The position numbers and the translations under genes are program-made. This document shows, piece after piece, positions 7,198 through 12,776 of a DNA stretch of 12,776 nt (position 1 is its first letter; every line of letters begins with the position of its first letter). Origin of the DNA: CAINDZ01 sp041908585 (GTDB taxonomy: Bacteria; Krumholzibacteriota; Krumholzibacteriia; LZORAL124-64-63); the NCBI GenBank assembly GCA_041908585.1, contig JAYRFB010000149.1, positions 1-12,776 on the forward strand, given 5' to 3'. The notes below the pieces were generated by a model. The model ran no database searches. It saw only the letters and a program-made list of their open reading frames with translations, and was not told where the DNA came from.

Positions 7198-8217
7198 TCA
7201 ATCGGCGCCACCCCCGCCCAGGCGGGGCAGCATCGAGGCGGCCGCCTGTGCCAGCGGCCCGGCAGCCTCGGCCGCAGCCAACTCCCGACTACCCCCGGCG
7301 GCAGCCAGCAATTCGCGGGCGAAGCGGCCGTCCTCGATCTCGGCGAGCACCTCGCGCATGCGTTCGCGCACCCCGGCGTCGATGATCCGCGGTCCGCGTG
7401 TCAGCCCGCCGTAGGCGGCCGTTCCGCTGATGCGGTCGCGCAGTCCCGCCAGGCCGTGCCGGTGCAGCAGGTCGGTGATCAGCTTCAGTTCGTGCACGCA
7501 CTCGAAGTAGGCGTTCTCCCGGCCGTAGCCGGCCTCGACGAGCGTGTCGTAGGCGGCCTTCAGCAACTCGAGGACGCCGCCGCAGAGGACGGCCTGCTCG
7601 CCGAACTGGTCGCTGATGCACTCTTCGCGGAAGGTGGTCACGAAGCCGCCCCCCTCCAGGCAGCCCACGGCCAGACAATACGCGGCCGCCAGGTCCCAGG
7701 TTGCGGGCGGTGAAGAGTCGGTGACCGCGATCAGGCCGGGCACGCCGAGCCCCCGGGCGTGGAGATCCCGCAGCATGTCGCCCTGGCCCTTGGGCGCGGC
7801 CAGGAAGCAGGCCCGGCCCGGGCCCGGGTCCACCTGCCCGAACGCCACGGCGAACCCGTGCGCGAAGCCGATGGCCGCCCCGCCGCCCAGGCGCGGGGCG
7901 ATGTCGCCGGACCAGGCGGCGGCCATCGCCGCGTCCGGCAGCAGCAGCATGACGATGTCGGCGGCGGCCACCGCTTCGCCGACCCTGACCGGCACGAACC
8001 CGTCGGCGCGGGCGCGGGCGCCCGCCGGCGAGCCGTCGCGGACGCCGACGAGGACTGCGACGCCGCTGCGGCGGAGGTTGACGGCGTGGGCACGCCCCAT
8101 CGTCCCGTAGCCGATGACGGCCACGGTGCGCCCGTGCAGGGGCCCGAGGTGGACGGCGCCCGGCTCGACGACACTGCCAGGCAGCGGCGGATATTGCGGG
8201 AAGAAAACGGGTTCCAT
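7198..8217 (-). CDS. ilvC: Class I ketol-acid reductoisomerase-like protein (IlvC family)
   Basis: The family converts 2-acetolactate or 2-aceto-2-hydroxybutyrate, with NAD(P)H and Mg2+, to the dihydroxy acids of valine, leucine and isoleucine synthesis. Over 339 residues: Rossmann fold with VAVIGYGTMGRAHA (32-45) and VGVRDGS (57-63), the active-site FAHGF (His120), then the knotted helical domain. The usual metal ligands are present as Asp203 and Glu207 (DQFGEQAVLCGG) and Glu239 and Glu243 (YFECVHELKLITDL), with Ser264 (ISGTAAYGG). Catalysis is therefore plausible. Departures from the family norm are GYGTMG for GYGSQG, APKGQG for APKGPG, SGTAAYG for SNTAEYG, and an Ala-rich C-terminal tail (about 303-339). 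No ilvB, ilvH, leu or ilvD gene is nearby. The ATG at 8217 is chosen over an in-frame codon at 8253 because homology begins there. A promoter just upstream would make the message leaderless. The function could have drifted. Confidence 0.88.
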   Translation of the reverse strand: MEPVFFPQYPPLPGSVVEPGAVHLGPLHGRTVAVIGYGTMGRAHAVNLRRSGVAVLVGVRDGSPAGARARADGFVPVRVGEAVAAADIVMLLLPDAAMAAAWSGDIAPRLGGGAAIGFAHGFAVAFGQVDPGPGRACFLAAPKGQGDMLRDLHARGLGVPGLIAVTDSSPPATWDLAAAYCLAVGCLEGGGFVTTFREECISDQFGEQAVLCGGVLELLKAAYDTLVEAGYGRENAYFECVHELKLITDLLHRHGLAGLRDRISGTAAYGGLTRGPRIIDAGVRERMREVLAEIEDGRFARELLAAAGGSRELAAAEAAGPLAQAAASMLPRLGGGGAD

Positions 8218-8223
8218 GCCTGC

Positions 8224-8253
8224 ACCATAGCGCCGCCGGGGCCATCTTGACAA
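8224..8253 (-). promoter_or_regulatory. Candidate promoter of the IlvC-like gene, predicting a leaderless mRNA
   Basis: On the minus strand TTGTCA (8253-8248; 5 of 6 to TTGACA) is followed after 18 bp by TATGGT (8229-8224; 4 of 6 to TATAAT). Only 6 nt separate the -10 from the ATG at 8217, so a normal start distance puts the first transcribed base on the A of ATG. No properly spaced Shine-Dalgarno precedes this ATG, which agrees with leaderless translation. The -35 overlaps that of the divergent tRNA promoter. Confidence 0.4.
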
Positions 8254-8275
8254 CCCCGGCGGCAGCCGATAAATT
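8247..8275 (+). promoter_or_regulatory. Sigma-70-like promoter of the tRNA gene
   Basis: TTGACA (8247-8252) is a perfect -35, followed after 17 bp by TAAATT (8270-8275; 4 of 6 to TATAAT). It lies in one of the few AT-rich patches of the window, 43 bp before the tRNA 5' end. Transcription would start near 8282 and give a precursor leader of about 36 nt. Confidence 0.72.
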
Positions 8276-8283
8276 GCTGGTCC

Positions 8284-8299
8284 GCCCGCGGAAGCGGGC
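8284..8299 (+). other. Leader hairpin just upstream of the tRNA
   Basis: GCCCGC and GCGGGC form a perfect 6-bp stem closed by a GGAA (GNRA-type) tetraloop, at the predicted 5' end of the tRNA precursor and 18 nt before mature position 1. It could protect the transcript 5' end or shape RNase P processing. Confidence 0.5.
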
Positions 8300-8317
8300 C
8301 CGTGGAAGATGTTGGGT

Positions 8318-8394
8318 GGCGGCTTAGCTCAGTTGGTTAGAGCAACGGAATCATAATCCGTGTGTCCGGGGTTCGAATCCCTGAGCCGCTACCA
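8318..8394 (+). tRNA. tRNA with CAU anticodon, most likely elongator tRNA-Met
   Basis: A complete 77-nt cloverleaf with genomically encoded CCA. The acceptor stem is GGCGGCT with AGCCGCT (a G-U at 1-72). The D arm is GCTC/GAGC, and the anticodon stem ACGGA/TCCGT has loop ATCATAA with anticodon CAT at 8352-8354. The variable loop is GTGTC, the T arm CGGGG-TTCGAAT-CCCTG has one G-U, and the discriminator is A. It lacks the three G-C anticodon-stem pairs of initiator tRNA. The GGAATCATAATCC arm and CGCTACCA end resemble elongator tRNA-Met. The alternative is tRNA-Ile2, whose CAU is changed to lysidine-AU by TilS, encoded immediately downstream; isotype models would be needed to exclude this. Confidence 0.93.
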
Positions 8395-8421
8395 ACATTC
8401 CCGCGATCCGGCGTGCCGCAG

Positions 8422-8450
8422 GCCCTGACGTCCCCGTCCGGGCTTTTTTT
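8422..8450 (+). terminator. Intrinsic terminator of the tRNA transcript
   Basis: GCCC-T-GACG pairs with CGTC-C-GGGC around a TCCC loop, giving eight base pairs with one T/C mismatch. Seven consecutive T (8444-8450) follow directly. The seven-T run is exceptional in this GC-rich DNA. It lies 28 nt after the tRNA 3' end and 57 nt before tilS. Confidence 0.88.
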
Positions 8451-8507
8451 CTGCGGCCCGCCTGCCCGCGGGTCCGCCGCCCCCTGCCGCCGTGCCGGAG
8501 GGTCCCC

Positions 8508-9940
8508 ATGTCCCGCCCCCTGGAACTCGCGACCGCCTCGCGGCGCCTCGGCGAACTGGTGGCCGCCGCCTGCCCGGGCGTCCCCGGGGCCGGCGTGGTC
8601 GTGGCCCTGTCCGGCGGCCCGGACTCCGTGGCGTTGCTGTGCGTGGCGGCGGACTTCGCGCAGCGGACAGGTGCCCCCCTGGCCGCGGCGCACCTGAACC
8701 ACGGACTGCGGCCCGGCGACGCGGATCGTGACGAGGCCTTCTGCGTGGATCTCTGCGCGCGGCTCGGCGTGGAGCTGGTCGTCGGCCGCGCGGACCCACG
8801 CGCGGCCGCCCGCGAGCGCGGCCTGGGCCCGGAAGAGGCCGCCCGCCACCTGCGCCGCCGGTTCCTGCTGGACGTGCTCGCCGCCCGCCCCCGGCCCGGC
8901 TGCGTGGCGACGGGGCACCACCTCGACGACCAGGCCGAGACGGTGCTCATGCGGCTGCTGCGCGGCTCGGGCCCCGAGGGTCTGCGCGGCATCCTGGCGG
9001 TCTCCGGGCCGTTCATCCACCCGCTGCTGGACTGGGATCGCGCCGCCATCGTCCGCTTCCTGGAAAGGCGGGGGCAACCGTGGCGCCTGGATGCCACGAA
9101 CCACGATGGTGACAACCGGCGGGCACGCCTGCGGCGGGAGGTGATCCCGCTGCTGCGGGACGTGTTCGGCCAGGGGTGCCTCGACGGCCCCGTCCGCCTG
9201 GCGGGGCTGCTGGCGGACGACCTGGAACTCCTGGCGGGGCTGGCCGCGACCGAGCTGGCGGCCGCCCGCGACGGGCAGGCGCTGCGGGTCGAGGCGCTGC
9301 TGGCCCTCCCGCCGGCGCTGGCGGGCCGCGTGCTGCGCGCGTGGCTGGGCGACCCCGAGCGGATCGAGGCCGTGCATGTCGCGGCGATCCTGGCCTGGCT
9401 GCGCGAGGGTACCTCGGGCGGGAGCCTGGACCTCCCGCAGGGTCGCCGGCTGGTCCGCGAATTCGGGCGGCTGCTGCCGGGTACATCGTCGGGCCCGGGC
9501 GGCGGGGACGCCTGTCCTGCGGACCTGCGGGCCGAGGACCTGCGGCCGGACGTGCAGCGCCTGGATCCGGGTGCCGGAAGCGATGCCGGGGACGGCCTGC
9601 GCAACGGATGCGGCGATCGCGCGGACCCGGCGACGTGGCGCATCGCCTGCCCGGCCTCGGCGCTGCGGGGCAACCTGCGCGTGCGCGGCTGGCGGCGAGG
9701 CGACCGCCTGCGTCCCCTGGGCCTGGGCGGCAGCCGGAAGGTCAGCGACGTGCTCCGCGAGAAGCGCGTACCGGTCGGCGAGCGTGACCGGGTGCTGGTG
9801 GTGGACGACGAGGACGGCATCCTGTGGGTGGTCGGACTGGCCCGGGACGAGCGTACCCGGCTGTTGCCGGGAGTGTCCGGGATGGTTACTATCTCGGTCA
9901 TCCGCAGGAATTACCCTACGACGCGAGGAACGCGCGCTAC

Positions 9941-9944
<4 letters not shown>
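8508..9944 (+). CDS. tilS: tRNA(Ile)-lysidine synthetase
   Basis: A cytoplasmic ATP-dependent enzyme that joins lysine to C34 of the CAU-anticodon tRNA-Ile2, changing its decoding from AUG to AUA and its charging from Met to Ile. Over 478 residues: PP-loop SGGPDS (35-40), HLNHGLRPGDADRDE (62-76), GHHLDDQAETVLMRLLRG (136-153), and DATNHDGDNRRARLRREVIP (195-214) of the catalytic domain. A helical middle region (about 225-320) follows. The C-terminal TilS domain (about 388-450) has GWRRGDRLRPLGLGGSRKVSD. A Gly/Asp-rich linker without conserved features (about 325-376) separates the two. The ATG is backed by GGAGGG 5 nt upstream. The stop overlaps the ftsH start as ATGA. No promoter is visible between the tRNA terminator and this gene, so transcription may partly come from the tRNA promoter by read-through. 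Confidence 0.95.
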
Positions 9945-11994
<2,050 letters not shown>

Positions 11995-11998
<4 letters not shown>

Positions 11999-12776
11999 CC
12001 ACGCATCGCGGACCCGATGGTGCGGAAGGGGACCGGCAGGTCCCCTTCCGCGCTCCCGGCTGGGACCTCGGGCGCGTGCGCCTGCTGCCGGCCGGCCGTC
12101 CGCTGCTGATGGGCATCGTGAACCTGACGCCCGACAGCTTATGGGCGGGCTCGCGGGCCGTCGATCCCGACGAGGCCGTTGACCTGGCGCTGCGGCTGGC
12201 CGACGAGGGCGCCGACCTGCTGGACCTGGGCGCCGAGTCGTCGCGGCCCGGCGCCGCACCCGTGGGCGGACCCGAGGAGCTGGCGCGCCTGCTCCCGGTG
12301 CTGCGGGGACTGCGCTCCCGGACCTCGCTGCCGCTGACCGTCGACACCGTGCGCGCCGCCACGGCCGCCGCCGCGCTTGATGCGGGCGCGGACGCGATCA
12401 ACGACATCAGCGCCGGCACGCACGACCCCGGCCTGCTGCCGCTCGTGGCGGCGGCCGGCGCCGGCCTGGTGCTCATGCACATGCGCGGGACGCCGGCGAC
12501 GATGCAGGCCGACCCGGCGTACGACGACGTCGTCGGTGAGGTCGCCGCCTGGCTGGCGGCCCGGGCCGCCGCCGCCGAGGCCGCCGGCGTCGCCACGCCG
12601 CGGATCATCGTGGACCCGGGCATCGGCTTCGGCAAGACGCCGGCGCACAACCTGGCCCTGCTGCGCCGCTCTGCGGAGATATCCGGCGGTCGGCCCCTGC
12701 TGGTGGGCGCCTCGCGCAAGAGCTTCATCGCCGCCGTGGCGGGTGCCGGGCCGGCCGGACAGGTCGCTCCCGGAGA
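11995..12776 (+). CDS. folP: Dihydropteroate synthase, 3' end off the right edge
   Basis: Condenses para-aminobenzoate with dihydropterin pyrophosphate to give dihydropteroate in folate synthesis; it is the sulfonamide target. The 260 visible residues cover most of the TIM barrel. Motifs are MGIVNLTPDS (39-48), LDLGAESSRPGAAPV (75-89), the VDT strand (about residue 115), INDISAG, LMHMRGTPATMQ, IIVDPGIGFGKT and LVGASRKSFI; only the last helix and strand are missing. Loop 1, usually DSFSDGG, reads DSLWAGSR here, so the conserved Phe is Leu49 and the Asp-Gly-Gly is lost. The GTG start overlaps the ftsH stop as GTGA. It has no good ribosome-binding site, so coupling to ftsH translation is likely. 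The next in-frame GTG (12076) would cut into the WDLGRVRLL lead-in. A perfect 13-bp hairpin covers codons 10-19. The Leu49 codon is TTA, rare in this DNA. Confidence 0.93.
12022..12051 (+). promoter_or_regulatory. Perfect 13-bp hairpin just inside folP
   Basis: GCGGAAGGGGACC and GGTCCCCTTCCGC are exact reverse complements around a GGCA loop, 24 nt after the ftsH stop. It has the strength of an intrinsic terminator stem but no T-tract. It lies within the coding region if the GTG at 11995 is used. It may pause or attenuate transcription, stabilise the ftsH 3' end after processing, or limit folP translation. Confidence 0.65.

Noticed and set aside
8218..8253. Upstream start for the IlvC-like protein adding 12 residues
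   Set aside because: The extra residues are Arg-rich and outside family similarity, and the codons would lie across the predicted -10 and spacer.
8351..9901. Minus-strand open frame of 516 codons opposite tilS
   Set aside because: Low-complexity Arg/Ser/Pro composition and it runs into the tRNA; a shadow of tilS.
9824..9940. Upstream start for ftsH adding 39 residues
   Set aside because: It overlaps the tilS C-terminal coding region. The ATG at 9941 has GAGGAA upstream and the ATGA coupling overlap.

Overview
The window is very GC-rich, and almost every codon in the real genes ends in G or C. It looks like chromosomal DNA from a motile, diderm (Gram-negative-type) bacterium. The evidence is a type II secretion-like pseudopilin, a MacA/HlyD-type periplasmic adaptor with MacB-type permeases, and a transmembrane chemoreceptor behind a sigma-28 (FliA)-type promoter. 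The tilS-ftsH-folP order is shared by several bacterial lineages, so I cannot name a phylum. I see no phage, transposon, CRISPR or integration signature.

Left part (1-2501). A GspG-like pseudopilin gene on the minus strand runs off the left edge. Its start codon and ribosome-binding site lie at the end of a degenerate 17-bp tandem repeat. Reading the other way, a chemoreceptor gene (819-2501) has an almost textbook sigma-28 promoter at 702-728.

Middle (2533-8217, all minus strand). Reading leftward: a class I ketol-acid reductoisomerase-like gene (ilvC), a five-helix YIP1-type membrane protein, a HlyD/MacA-like adaptor, and two MacB/FtsX-type ABC permeases. The adaptor and permease genes overlap by 4 and 8 bp, so they form a tight operon, probably with the YIP1 gene. 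Together they resemble a tripartite-type or lipoprotein/peptide export system. No ATP-binding subunit is encoded anywhere in the window, so it must be supplied from elsewhere or the assembly is unusual.

Divergence at about 8218-8317. The ilvC gene and a tRNA with a CAU anticodon diverge. Both predicted -35 elements lie on the same TTGACAA block, and the ilvC promoter predicts a leaderless message. The tRNA has its own sigma-70-like promoter, a leader hairpin and a strong intrinsic terminator.

Right part (8508-12776, plus strand). tilS, ftsH and folP are joined by ATGA and GTGA overlaps. TilS modifies the CAU anticodon of tRNA-Ile2, FtsH is the membrane AAA+ protease, and FolP is dihydropteroate synthase (its 3' end lies outside the window). 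No promoter is visible between the tRNA terminator and tilS, so this housekeeping operon may depend partly on read-through from the tRNA promoter. A perfect 13-bp hairpin lies inside the first codons of folP. The FolP active-site loop is atypical and has Leu where sulfonamide-sensitive enzymes usually have Phe.
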